DNA from: Saccharomycopsis malanga
Taxonomy: Eukaryota > Ascomycota > Saccharomycetes > Ascoideales > Saccharomycopsidaceae
Assembly (NCBI GenBank): GCA_004014935.1
Contig: CP025324.1
Location: 2,652,179-2,716,178, forward strand
Length of the DNA: 64,000 nucleotides
Direction: 5' to 3'
Positions 42,178 through 52,068 of this stretch are shown piece after piece. The notes beneath the pieces were generated by a model that was not told the origin of the DNA, did no database searches, and was given only the letters and a program-made list of their open reading frames with translations. Within the stretch, counting starts at the first letter, position 1, and each line of letters opens with the position of its first letter. The translations under genes and the position numbers were made by a program.

Positions 42178-43455
42178 ATGCTTAAGTGGGCTCAAGGAAC
42201 GTATGTATTACTGCTCATCTAGCGTTCAATTTAGCGCCCAAGAGGTAAATTTGGGAGGCAAAAATTTTCTTTTTTAAACAGTTGCTAACATTTTGGATAT
42301 AGTTTATCTGCTGTTACTGGTATTGCTGAACCAGAGTATGGTACTGAAGCAATTCACTCTGTGACTTCATTTGTTAAGGACAAAAACCCTTACAGAGAAG
42401 CAGGCGCTGACGATTTCAAGTGGAAAGCACCATTATCTACCAATGTTGAGACTCAGACCTTTTATTTCACCGACTTAAAGAGCGGTTATTTGGGTTTTGC
42501 ACAAATCATTCACTCTGTTGTCAGCTCAGTTTACACTACAGCTCAGTTCACTTTCAGATTGTACCATAAAGATAACAAGGAGGACAACACTTGGACTTCC
42601 ACTCATTTGGAAGATTTCGTTATCAAAGGTGCTAACTTTTATGCTAAAAACCTTTCTGTCGAGTTGCTTGATGACGGAAACACTTATGTTTTGAAATCTG
42701 CTGTTACTGAAGATTCTCTTGTAAACTTGACTGTTAAAAAACTTGCTCCAGGCGTCATTGTGGGTCAAGATGGTACTACTCTTTATGGAACCGATGTTGC
42801 TAATCCATGGGGCTCCATGAGACATGCCTTTTGGCCAAGAAACGAGGTCAAGGGTACTGTTGACTTGAAGTCTAAAGGTAAAAAGCTCGAAATTGATGGT
42901 TACAGCATGTTCGTCACTGCTTTACAGGGAATGAAGCCTCACCATGCAGCTGCAGCCTGGAACTTTTTAAACTTTCAGTCCCCAGAGTATTCTGCTGTTC
43001 AAATGGAGTTCACTACCCCTAAATCTTATGCCGCTACCAAAGTCAATGTCGGTATTCTTGTGAAAGGCGACAAGATTTTGTCTGTTTCTGTTGATAACAA
43101 AATAAAACATATTGATAACGATGTTGACGAGGTTGGCTGGCCAGTTCCAAAGAAAATTGAATTTGATTTTGAGGGTGTTGAAGCCACTGCCACAGAAGAA
43201 GAAATCAAAAGCAAGACTGCTAAAATTGTAAAAGGTAAGGTTAGTGGTGATTTGTCTGTTCTTGTTGAAAGAGTCGACGTCATGGGTGAAATCCCTGGAT
43301 TTGTGAAAACCATTGCTGGTGCTGTTTCTGGTACTAAACCATATATTTATCAGTTTGCTAATGAATTAAGCCTTGAGCTTAAACAAAGCGAAGAAACCAT
43401 CACTGAAAAGGGAATTGCTTGGACTGAAGTCACTTTTATCTCACAAATTGCCTAA
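42178..43455 (+). CDS. SVF1: Svf1 survival factor (oxidative stress, sphingolipid related), two exons
   Basis: The coding sequence is exon 1 42178-42200 (23 nt) joined to exon 2 42303-43455, giving 391 residues. The joined start reads MLKWAQGTLSAVTGIAEPEYG, the conserved Svf1 N-terminus, which cannot be reached without the splice. The body matches Svf1: FYFTDLKSGYLGFAQIIHS, DGTTLYGTDVANPWG, MRHAFWPRN, and MKPHHAAAAWNFLNFQSPEYS. Svf1 is a lipocalin-like protein linked to ceramide transport and survival under oxidative and cold stress, in cytosol and at membranes. The single-frame ORF starting at 42361 is only the truncated view of exon 2. S. cerevisiae Svf1 has 481 residues. Confidence 0.95.
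42201..42302 (+). other. SVF1 intron, 102 nt
   Basis: The donor is GTATGT at 42201. The branch site TGCTAAC is at 42283-42289, 13 nt before the acceptor ATATAG at 42302. It splits codon 8 in phase 2 (AC|T) and restores the conserved SAVTG sequence. Confidence 0.92.
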
Positions 43456-44337
43456 ATGCATAACTTTTTGCTTTTTCCTCCTTTTTTTTTGTTTTTTTTT
43501 TTTGTTGTTGTTCCATTCTGCTTGACAATCAATAATGACATTGTTTCCTTTTTGTTTTTATATCTGTTTCCAGTTCCTATCTTCTTGTTTCACCATTTTT
43601 AATACCATTTGAACCTTTTTCTCACTACCACATTTATAATTTTGCCATTTTCACTATAATCCTTTTCAAACAATTATGCTCTTGTACCTTTTTCTTATTT
43701 TTCATATCATTTCACTATTTTAATCATGATAATCTTCGAAAGCAATTAGATTTTAATCTGTCTTGTTTGCTGTTTTCCATATTGACAAGTTCTGCGTATG
43801 ATTTTGTAAACAAGGTGGCAATTTTATTACTGATTTTAAATTTGACAGATCAAACTTTGAAACTGCTATTCAGGTTTCTCAAAAGAAGAAAAAGAGTGAA
43901 TCAGAAAATATGTTGCCAAATGCTGTCTTTCAGGAAGGAACTGGCATGCTGTAAAGTCTATGTAAATATATATTTGATGATATTTGCCATATTACCTTAG
44001 ACAAAACAGTAAACTTGTTGAAAGAACGCTTTTATATATCATGTAATGTATCAGAATAACAGTAAGTAAAATAATTAGAGGAAGTGGGTTTTACATCGCC
44101 GCGTGTGTCCATCAGTAATAACTAGAAACTCGTTAGTTTTTGTTTGTAGATGTTGAAGCTTCAATAATATTCTACAAAACACAGCTTACTCAAAGATTTC
44201 AGTAAGATAACCTTGGTGAGTATAATTTAAAGATTTTATGCTACAATTTTTATTAAAAGCGACGCTAGTTTTTATTGTGTATTAGGTTATGCGAACATTA
44301 TTGAGATAGTATAAGGTATAAGGGGGTCTAACAAAAT
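43456..44337. other. Intergenic, convergent SVF1 and KEI1
   Basis: About 880 bp, starting with T-rich runs that serve as SVF1 3' flank. A 77-codon ORF at 43767-44000 has no recognisable family and looks spurious. Confidence 0.4.
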
Positions 44338-45410
44338 TTACTCATTGAAAATCCAGACAATGACATCAACAGATTTGTTTTCCATCTTGTGCAACCAGTT
44401 TTTAAACTTGCTTTCTTTTGGATCGGTGATTTCGTTATTTCTGTTGCTGAAATCGTCACTGTTGACACCGTATTTTGATGATTTCAACAAAAGACGGGTG
44501 AAAGAAAAGATCACCAAAGTAAAATATATACGAATGCAAATTACAACAATGCATGTGAGCACAGTGGTCATAAGTTCATAAGTTTCAGAAGCAGACTGAG
44601 AAGCAAGTTTCTCAGCCGTAGAAGAATCTCTGGTTACCAAAGATCCTATAGCATCTACGTTTTCGATAGCGAAGGACGCTGCTCTCTTTATGTACATTGT
44701 TGCTGTTGAGACTTTGACGTCTTTATCAACAACATCAGGGCTTTCAAGTTCAATTTTTGGAGCTTTAATATCAGCAACGATTTTCTCAGGATCCTCGAGC
44801 TCAAAATTATCCACTGCATTTGGCACTTTCGCAGTAGCTGTAGGAATATATCCTTTGACCTTAGTAGATGCAGTAGAAGAGGGTACAATGGGCTTGATAG
44901 AAGGAGTTTCTGTGATGGCAGAAGGAGTTGGCTGAGGAGTCAGCACAGGTTTATTACTGACAGCGGACTCGTTGGTGCTAAACCACTGGTATGCAAAAAA
45001 CAAGATAAATAAGATACCAGCGATGGTGTCGGCAAAGAATATCAAACTGATGAGAGAGAATTTAGGAAGGTTTGGGTTTTTGACATTCTGTAAACCGTTA
45101 ATGTAAAAGGGTAATATTAGAATGGATGATAAGTAAAATAACCACTGTGAAAAATCTATTGGATGCCCGGTGATCAAGGCTAATATCCCATAAAAGCCAG
45201 AAATCTTGTTGAGAATCGCAATCCCCAATATAAGCTCTACCCCAATATAGAGAGGAAGCCCAAAGAAAGACTGTAAGGTGTGTTAGCCAGAAGTTCAAAT
45301 TGTAGGAGTGGGCATAGTGCTGAAATATGCTAGATTCATGCATCCACGACTGTCAATATTACGCAGTAAAAACTTACCTGTGGAAGGTAAAGCCTTGGAG
45401 AAAGCACCAT
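44338..45410 (-). CDS. KEI1: Kei1, regulatory subunit of inositol phosphorylceramide synthase, two exons
   Basis: Exon 1 is 45378-45410 (MVLSPRLYLPQ) and exon 2 44338-45270, giving 321 residues. The joined N-terminus reads SFFGLPLYIGVELILGIAILNK, then FYGILALITGHPIDFSQWL, both strongly Kei1. Four hydrophobic segments are visible, and the end is LHKMENKSVDVIVWIFNE. Kei1 binds Aur1, moves the complex to the medial Golgi and is cleaved by Kex2. S. cerevisiae Kei1 is 221 residues. The extra ~100 here is a P/T/S-rich and acidic segment (QPTPSAITETPS) between spans, followed by a dibasic MYIKR that could be the Kex2 site. It is divergent from EST3. Confidence 0.92.
45271..45377 (-). other. KEI1 intron, 107 nt
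   Basis: On the minus strand the donor is GTAAGT (45377 downward). The branch region GGCTAAC lies at about 45282-45288 and the acceptor is TTACAG ending at 45271. Splicing is in phase 0 and joins LPQ to SFFG. Confidence 0.92.
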
Positions 45411-45600
45411 TGATGAATTGATAGTGAATGTTGGAATAAGTGACTTTGATCGATGTATCAGAATAAAATGAGATTACTGTAATAACACTGGAGATGAGAG
45501 CATAGGAGAAAAAATTTATGACGGGGCTTCAAATTTAGTCTTATGGGATTTCAATTTCTACAGGCATTTTGTCGAAACTGGTAATGCATCTATATTGGTG

Positions 45601-45646
<46 letters not shown>

Positions 45647-45682
45647 TATTAACAGAGATTGGCTGGCGTGATTACGTGTAAG
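45411..45682. promoter_or_regulatory. Divergent KEI1/EST3 promoter with (TA)20
   Basis: About 270 bp between start codons. A TA tract at 45606-45646 lies close to the EST3 start. Confidence 0.45.
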
Positions 45683-46198
45683 ATGCTTCACCGTTGGCTT
45701 TTAGACCATGTAATGAAATGCGCTGAGAAGCTGCAATTTGAGCGCCATGAGATTAAATTTCCACTCCGGGTAGAATGTTTTGTTGGCCAATCACTCAGTA
45801 GAGGCACCTTTCTTGGTAAAGTGTCGGATTCCTACCACTCTGTGTTGATAGAGTATACCAACGAGTGTGTTTCACGGTTTGAGAGGAAATATAGAATCCG
45901 GCTCACTGATGAAACGGTAAAATCCATTATTAAAATTCAAAAATCTCGCATTGTATTTCTAAAGCGAAACGAGATTCTTGAAAAGTGTGATTCTGAATTT
46001 GAGTTGGAAAACACTTCTGTGAGATTAGCCTTGTTGATTTGTGAAGACATGGAAGTGATAGATACCGACTACACTAAATCTCTATCGCAATACCCTCCTG
46101 ATTTGGTCTACGCTGATGAGCTATACATTTCGTTCTGGAAAAATGGATTTTTTACAGCTGATCAACTTTCCAATTTTGAAGGGCAATTTGAGCTTTGA
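45683..46198 (+). CDS. EST3: Est3, telomerase-associated TPP1-like OB-fold subunit
   Basis: This encodes 171 residues from the ATG at 45683; an in-frame TTG at 45659 is upstream. The N-terminus MLHRWLLDHVMKC keeps the Trp-containing helix found before the Est3/TPP1 OB fold. The central block VLIEYTNECVSRFERKYRIRLTDET is the family's best-conserved stretch; S. cerevisiae Est3 reads ILVEFSQECVSNFER at that site. The fold continues through ARGI-like strands (IIKIQKSRIVFLKRNEI) to SQYPPDLVYADELY. Est3 recruits and activates telomerase. S. cerevisiae needs a +1 ribosomal frameshift to make Est3; here the frame is continuous. The gene is on the same arm as the telomere found at the window's right end. 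Confidence 0.88.
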   Translation: MLHRWLLDHVMKCAEKLQFERHEIKFPLRVECFVGQSLSRGTFLGKVSDSYHSVLIEYTNECVSRFERKYRIRLTDETVKSIIKIQKSRIVFLKRNEILEKCDSEFELENTSVRLALLICEDMEVIDTDYTKSLSQYPPDLVYADELYISFWKNGFFTADQLSNFEGQFEL

Positions 46199-47100
46199 TC
46201 TTAAATGCATTCTTGTAGTTTTTCAATTTCCAAGCTAATTATTGTCTAAATTTGCAAATTATATTTCACCATCTTTTTAAGCACTACAATCATGTTATTT
46301 CTTATAGATACAACTAATTTCGCACGCTTGACTAATGAAGAAATATTTCCTATATTAAAAAATGTCCTTAAAACCCCTTTAGGTTTATCAATCTACAAGA
46401 CTTTGGAGGGGATGGTCTTATTAATGCTTTAGATGGCAGAAGACCTGTTATCAGCATCACCTATGCATCAAGGCTAAGCAATTAGCATAGTGCGTAACTT
46501 GAGTGCAGATTGCAATCGGTTTAAGAAAATAAACCAGACTTATCATTAGTGTGGAATACCTCATTTGATTGAACAGGTAAAAATATCTGTTCAAGACACA
46601 TTTGGAGATTATTTCGACATCTCACCCCACCGCCCAGCAGATTCCCGCGCGACTGACACATGCATGGTGCATGAAAGATAAGCGGGCCAAACTTAAGATT
46701 ATCTATCCCCAGGCTATACAAGATTGATTATTGTCAAATGTCCCTTTTTGATAGGAGTCTGATCGTTTGAGCCTGCCAATTACGACTTGCAAGCTTTGGC
46801 GTTTGATTTGCATCTTGTCTTACTATTATCAAGACTTCACCCTGCATTTCCTCACTAGTCTCGCCGACATCCACTTGCATCCGATATCTATAACATCAAT
46901 CTAAGTTACTATTATCGTATCATTCTCGGCGACGAGTTTCCTGTTCTTCCCAAAGTTGGCAAAATTGCGGTGTATACGTTAAGGATTCTACGCCCCTGGA
47001 AAAGATGTAATCCATTGTCTACAATATATATATTAGCCTTTAATCTCGTAACAGCAGTTTTCTATATGATTCTGTAAACTATCTCACCTTACAAAATAGA
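46199..47100. promoter_or_regulatory. Upstream region of the agmatinase-family gene with GATA sites
   Basis: About 900 bp. CTTATC at 46539-46544 and GATAAG at 46677-46682 are core GATA-factor sites. These suggest nitrogen-dependent control, which would suit an arginase-family gene. No small gene is supported in between. Confidence 0.45.
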
Positions 47101-48633
47101 ATGAACTCAATACAAGCTAAACTCTTACTTTTTTGCATCTTGAAAACCGTCTTTGCTGCTGGTGGCATTGAGTATTTGATAAATGCGCACAACGTGGTTG
47201 CTCACCAACAATACACATCCCATAACCATCCTGAATCATTCATTGATTTGCTTTATGGAGGTCTTGTCAATGGAGAAAGAGAAATCAGTCATGCTGTTGG
47301 CTTGTTGAATGAAGGAAAATTGGAGCCTCCAATTGTTGATTACAGCCAAATCAATTCTGGTGAAGAGGTTGGAGAAAGCGGCGATGAGTTTGAGGTGTTC
47401 AAAGCTAAGAAACATCAAGCAGTAAAAAATACTTTTGGAGCTACAAAACTCAAGTTGCCAAAAGCTGATTATACCGAAGATTTGTGGACCACCAGAGCTG
47501 CTTTTGGTGGCTTAAACACCTTTGCAAATACTGAGGCTTATTATTGCTTGAATGAAGCCAACTTGCAAAACAAAGACTACAAATTTGACGTTGCTATTGT
47601 AGGTGCTGGGTTTGACACTGGAACTTCGTACCGTCCAGGCGCCAGGTTTGGCCCAAGAAGCATTAGACTTGCTAGTAAAAGACTTGGAGGAGGTTCGTTG
47701 CCAACCAGAGGTTATTTGAACCGCAAGATCAATGACCATTACGAGTTTAATGATGAACATGACGAGTATGGCCGTGATCCATTTATGGGAACCATTGAGG
47801 CCTACGACTCATTGAAGATTGCCGATTGTGGAGATGTGCCAATGATTGCTATTGATAATAGAATTGCATTGGATCAGCTCTATAGAGGAGAGCGGTTAAT
47901 CCACAAGTATCCTGTCCCAGAGCCACAAGCTGGAAACAAGTACTTAAATGCTCCACGTATCATCACTTTGGGCGGTGACCATACGATTACATTGTTGACT
48001 GTCAAAAGTGCCTTTGAGACCTACGGGGAACCAATAACTGTGCTTCATTTTGATAGTCATTTGGACACATGGAGGCAAAAGAGTTGGGGAGGTGCTGTCA
48101 CCAAGTACTCGGAGCTTACTCATGGTAGCTTTTTACATTTTGCTGCTGAAAAGGGCTATTTGAACGTTAACAATTCAATGCATATTGGTATTAGAGGCAG
48201 ATTGAAGCTGAATTACGATGACATGGAAAATGATGTCAGTTGTGGGTTTAAAACAATTTTCGCCAGAGAAGTTGACAATTCGGGTGTGAAAGGAATAGTG
48301 GATCAGATCAAAGAAAGAGTTTATGGCACTACAGATTTTCTAAGATCCACCAGAAAGAATACACCAGTTTACATCACTTTCGATATCGATGTGTTGGATC
48401 CGGTGTTTGCACCTGCCACAGGAACTCAAGAGCCTGGTGGGTTTACAGTTCGTGAAATTTTGAACATTTTAGACGGATTGGAAGGAATTAATCTTGTTGG
48501 TGCTGACCTTGTTGAAGTAGCCCCAATCTACGACAATCCAGGGGAAACCACTTGTCTTAATTCAGCTCATATTGTTGATTCGTTTTTAGGATTGATGGCT
48601 GCCTTCAAGATTAGAAATGAAAAAAAAAATTAA
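47101..48633 (+). CDS. Secreted ureohydrolase of the agmatinase/arginase family
   Basis: A 510-residue protein with a signal peptide at 1-19 (MNSIQAKLLLFCILKTVFA). A ~140-residue N-terminal region precedes the catalytic domain. The dinuclear manganese site is intact: LGGDHTITLL, HFDSHLDTW and TFDIDVLDPVFAPATG. The usual YRPGARFGPRSIR and EPGGFTVREIL are also present. The family hydrolyses guanidino compounds to urea; agmatinase gives putrescine. Secreted members of this type are common in fungi, and their physiological substrate is often untested. The gene ends in AAAAAAAAAT and is followed by a NCS1 permease. The substrate assignment is inference. Confidence 0.9.
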   Translation: MNSIQAKLLLFCILKTVFAAGGIEYLINAHNVVAHQQYTSHNHPESFIDLLYGGLVNGEREISHAVGLLNEGKLEPPIVDYSQINSGEEVGESGDEFEVFKAKKHQAVKNTFGATKLKLPKADYTEDLWTTRAAFGGLNTFANTEAYYCLNEANLQNKDYKFDVAIVGAGFDTGTSYRPGARFGPRSIRLASKRLGGGSLPTRGYLNRKINDHYEFNDEHDEYGRDPFMGTIEAYDSLKIADCGDVPMIAIDNRIALDQLYRGERLIHKYPVPEPQAGNKYLNAPRIITLGGDHTITLLTVKSAFETYGEPITVLHFDSHLDTWRQKSWGGAVTKYSELTHGSFLHFAAEKGYLNVNNSMHIGIRGRLKLNYDDMENDVSCGFKTIFAREVDNSGVKGIVDQIKERVYGTTDFLRSTRKNTPVYITFDIDVLDPVFAPATGTQEPGGFTVREILNILDGLEGINLVGADLVEVAPIYDNPGETTCLNSAHIVDSFLGLMAAFKIRNEKKN

Positions 48634-49748
48634 ATCGTTAATGTCTTCTTCCTCATAATCACTTTATTCTTTACTTTTTTTACCTTTTGGTATGGTTTAA
48701 AATACTTATAGCTTAAATATCAAATAATAGTGCATTTTTCATAGCTTATCAATACATATTATTAATTTTGCACGTTACTATGCAAGTTGACTGTAGAATC
48801 TATTTGTCTACAAGATCTTCTTAAAGACACTCAATGTTGAATAGCTAGATTTAATCTCTCGGTTTTTTTGGTCCGAATTCTTAATATAACACGATTAATG
48901 CCTTGTTGAGACATAAAACCCGTCAAATTTGGTGTCAATTAAGATGTGATAAGAGTCCAATCGAGACATGTCAAGTGGAGACGAGATGATACTACTGTCC
49001 ACTTCTATTGATAATGCAATGTGTTTAGTTTGACAATTAATTATTAAAAGCCGATTATTGTTATACGATAATCGCCCTTGTCACTATTTTTGCATATAAT
49101 ACAATGTTATCAGTGATCAGTGATCTGCGTAGTTTATCGTCCTGCAGGTCCGAATTAAGTTCATAGGCGATTCTATTTGCTAAATATGTCCCAGATAAGC
49201 TAATTTAATGGTTGAGATAGAGAAGCTCTTCCTACAAGAACAGTAGGTATGTTTCTTAATAACGGACAAAATTGTATATAGACAAACGATACGTAATCGT
49301 TTTATTTTATGCGTATCCTTATCACCCCTATACTAATGTTCACAATAGTCCTCATTCAGAGGTTGCTAAATAATAAAGTTTACTAGATCAATGCTATTAA
49401 TCAAAAATGAAATTAGTTTGGCATAACGGAGAACAAATCCCGGGAGCAGATCAAGAAACCGGCAATACAGGAAACTGACAGACAATATGCCTTCGCGTGC
49501 ATATCGTATCTCAAGCCCTTTTTTTCTATCACTTTAAAATGTTCCAAATCAAGATACTACAAAAAAGATGTTAAACATCTGTTTAGATAAAGATATAACT
49601 GGTGTATTCTGTAGTTGAAGATGGTCAGATGTGGAGATGTGATTATATAAGAAGTTAAATCTCCATTATTAATAATGGGCAAGTTATAATTAAAAACCAT
49701 CAATAATAGGACATTAAAAAGTCCAAAAATCAATAATCAAAATAAAAG
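48634..49748. promoter_or_regulatory. Upstream region of the NCS1 permease gene with GATA sites
   Basis: About 1.1 kb without a gene. GATAAG occurs at 48948-48953 and 49194-49199, and CTTATC at 49318-49323. Nitrogen-regulated transcription is plausible but only inferred. Confidence 0.4.
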
Positions 49749-51437
49749 ATGGGAAAATTTGACTTCTTGATCCTCAAGGATGGTGGTGAAGAGGTCACAC
49801 ACTTGAAAAATGAAGATATCCAACCTGTGCCAGTTGAAAGACGTGTCTGGAGAATTTGGGATTACTGCTCCTTCTTCGCCATTGGTAATGTAGCTATGGG
49901 AACCTGGTCTGCTGCTTCCTCTTTACTATCTCTTGGGTTGGGTGTCGGAGAGACAATGGGGGTCATAGTTCTAGGGAATGTTATTGTATCTACATTCTAC
50001 TTGCTTATAGCTGCTCCTGGTTATGACTGGCACATTGGTTATACTGTGTTTCAACGTCTAGTTTTTGGAGTCAAGGGGTTTTATGTCACTGTTGTTCTCC
50101 GTATATTGCTAGCATTAGTCAGTTATGCTTCACACTGTTGGACTGGCGGCTTACTTATTAATAGTGTCCTAGAATCTTGGTCCAAATCCTGGCTCGAAAG
50201 AAAAAACCATTTTCCTGATTCCGTACCAATGACAGATAAAGAGTTGGTGGGCTTCATTCTTTTCCAATTAACAAACATTCCATTTTTCTTTTATCGTCCA
50301 GAAAATACAAACGTGCTTTTACATGTTGGCACCTCTCTTTGTTTTCTCTCTTTTGTCGGTTTAGCCGGCTGGTCTGTCAGTGCTAACGGTGGTAATAATG
50401 GTCCTCTCATGCATGTATCCACTGACTTGTCTCCTTCAGAACATGGCTGGGCATGGGTGCTTGGTATCACCGTTTGGTATGGTAGTATTACTTCCAGTAT
50501 CATGAACAGTGCTGATTATGCAAGATTTTCTAAGACACCCAAAACCCCATGGATTGGTATGTACTTTGGTAATTTGTTGATGGGAACCGTTGTGCCATTG
50601 ACAGGTGTCATCACCACTAGTGCTTTGAAAGGACTTTATGACACTGAATACTGGCTTCCCCCAAAGATCTTCACCAGAATTTTGCAAGAGGAAAACTACT
50701 CTTCAGGGGCCAGAGCCGGTGTTTTTTTCTGCACTTTTGGCATCTTGGCTGCTCATATAGCTGATAACGTCTGCGGTAATGCTATATGTGGTGGTACGGA
50801 TTTAGCAGGTTTGTTGCCAAAATATATAAGTATTCGGAGAGGTGCTTTTATTATCTTGGCTTTAGTGTGGGCTTGCTGTCCTTGGACTTTTTACAATACT
50901 TCTTCAAGTTTCCTTACTGTCATCACTTCTTTCTCTGTTTTCATCTGTCCAGCGCTCGGCATTTACATTGCCGAATACTACATCAAAAGAAGAAGACATG
51001 TCAAACTATCAGCCCTATACTCTTATGATCCAACCAATGCGTACTATTACACTCATGGTGTTCACTATCGTAATTTGATCATCTGGATTATTGGTTGTTT
51101 CCCCGGTATTCCTGGTTTAGTCAATGCTGCTAATCCTAAAATAAAGATAGCCAGTGGCTGGCAACATTTTTACGACGGAAGCGTTTTATTTGGTTGTGGT
51201 ATTAGTTTAGTCTTGTGTTTGGCTGCCAACTTTGTTTGGCCAGACACTCAGCTACAGGATATCGACCCCGAAGACTACTATAATACTTTCAGAGAAGAAG
51301 AAGCAATTAAAATGGGTATAACTCCTTATGCCGATAAGGTTGTGGAGGCAGTGGCAATTGAACCAATAAGTATTTCTTCTGCTACTGAAAAGCATGATTA
51401 TGACGTTCTAGAGAAAAATGTGCGTTACAATTTATAA
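49749..51437 (+). CDS. NCS1-family permease, Thi7/Nrt1 subgroup (thiamine or nicotinamide riboside candidate)
   Basis: A 562-residue, ~12-span transporter. The N-terminal motif ERRVWRIWDYCSFFAIGN and GTWSAASSLLSLGL are NCS1 signatures, followed by PGYDWHIGYTVFQRLVFG and SADYARF. The C-terminal EEEAIKMGITPYADK matches the pattern of S. cerevisiae Thi7/Nrt1 better than that of Fur4 (uracil) or Fui1 (uridine). It moves a small heterocyclic substrate with protons across the plasma membrane. The exact substrate cannot be told apart here. Upstream GATA sites may tie it to nitrogen supply. It converges on the Acr3 gene. Confidence 0.9.
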   Translation: MGKFDFLILKDGGEEVTHLKNEDIQPVPVERRVWRIWDYCSFFAIGNVAMGTWSAASSLLSLGLGVGETMGVIVLGNVIVSTFYLLIAAPGYDWHIGYTVFQRLVFGVKGFYVTVVLRILLALVSYASHCWTGGLLINSVLESWSKSWLERKNHFPDSVPMTDKELVGFILFQLTNIPFFFYRPENTNVLLHVGTSLCFLSFVGLAGWSVSANGGNNGPLMHVSTDLSPSEHGWAWVLGITVWYGSITSSIMNSADYARFSKTPKTPWIGMYFGNLLMGTVVPLTGVITTSALKGLYDTEYWLPPKIFTRILQEENYSSGARAGVFFCTFGILAAHIADNVCGNAICGGTDLAGLLPKYISIRRGAFIILALVWACCPWTFYNTSSSFLTVITSFSVFICPALGIYIAEYYIKRRRHVKLSALYSYDPTNAYYYTHGVHYRNLIIWIIGCFPGIPGLVNAANPKIKIASGWQHFYDGSVLFGCGISLVLCLAANFVWPDTQLQDIDPEDYYNTFREEEAIKMGITPYADKVVEAVAIEPISISSATEKHDYDVLEKNVRYNL

Positions 51438-52068
51438 CATCCTGCTTTTTTGTTTTTTTCTTTATTCTTTGTTGATACTTATTCAAAAGTATTTATTACT
51501 CTCATAGCTCACATTTTGTTTCTTCTTTTTTATATGCAATTTCTGCCTTCAGCCTTGGTATAGTCTTATTATAAATCAAAGAGCTCTGCTCAATTATACG
51601 TACGTAACTCTATGATAACGCTTTAAATTTTTATAATGGATCAATTGTAGTGAATATGGAAGTATGTAAAATGATTTTGGGTAAAGGCGAGTTGGTAATT
51701 ATAGATTCAATAAATACGAGCAACTACTAATGGATGTGAAGATTGTCATTATTTGTATCGCGTCCCAACTCACGGTTTATCCTGTAGTCATCTTTGGATT
51801 TCGAAGCAGTAATTGGAACGTATTTTTCAGGCTACATTAATATCCATATCAATTTATGTCACTGGTCATTATGGATCAAAGCAAAGGTGAATTCATGCTG
51901 TCATGTCGAAGAAGGTGCAGAATTCCTTGGACTATAAAGGCCTATCAAATACATGTTAGTACAGGAGAAGTAGATATGCTCAAAAGTGATATATAATATT
52001 TTGAAACCCACCGAGAAGTTCTCCAGGAAGAATTACTGATGGTAGTGCGGTCAGCCTACTCTGTCAAA
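51438..52068. other. Intergenic, convergent permease and ARR3
   Basis: About 630 bp of 3' flanks; nothing more seen. Confidence 0.4.
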
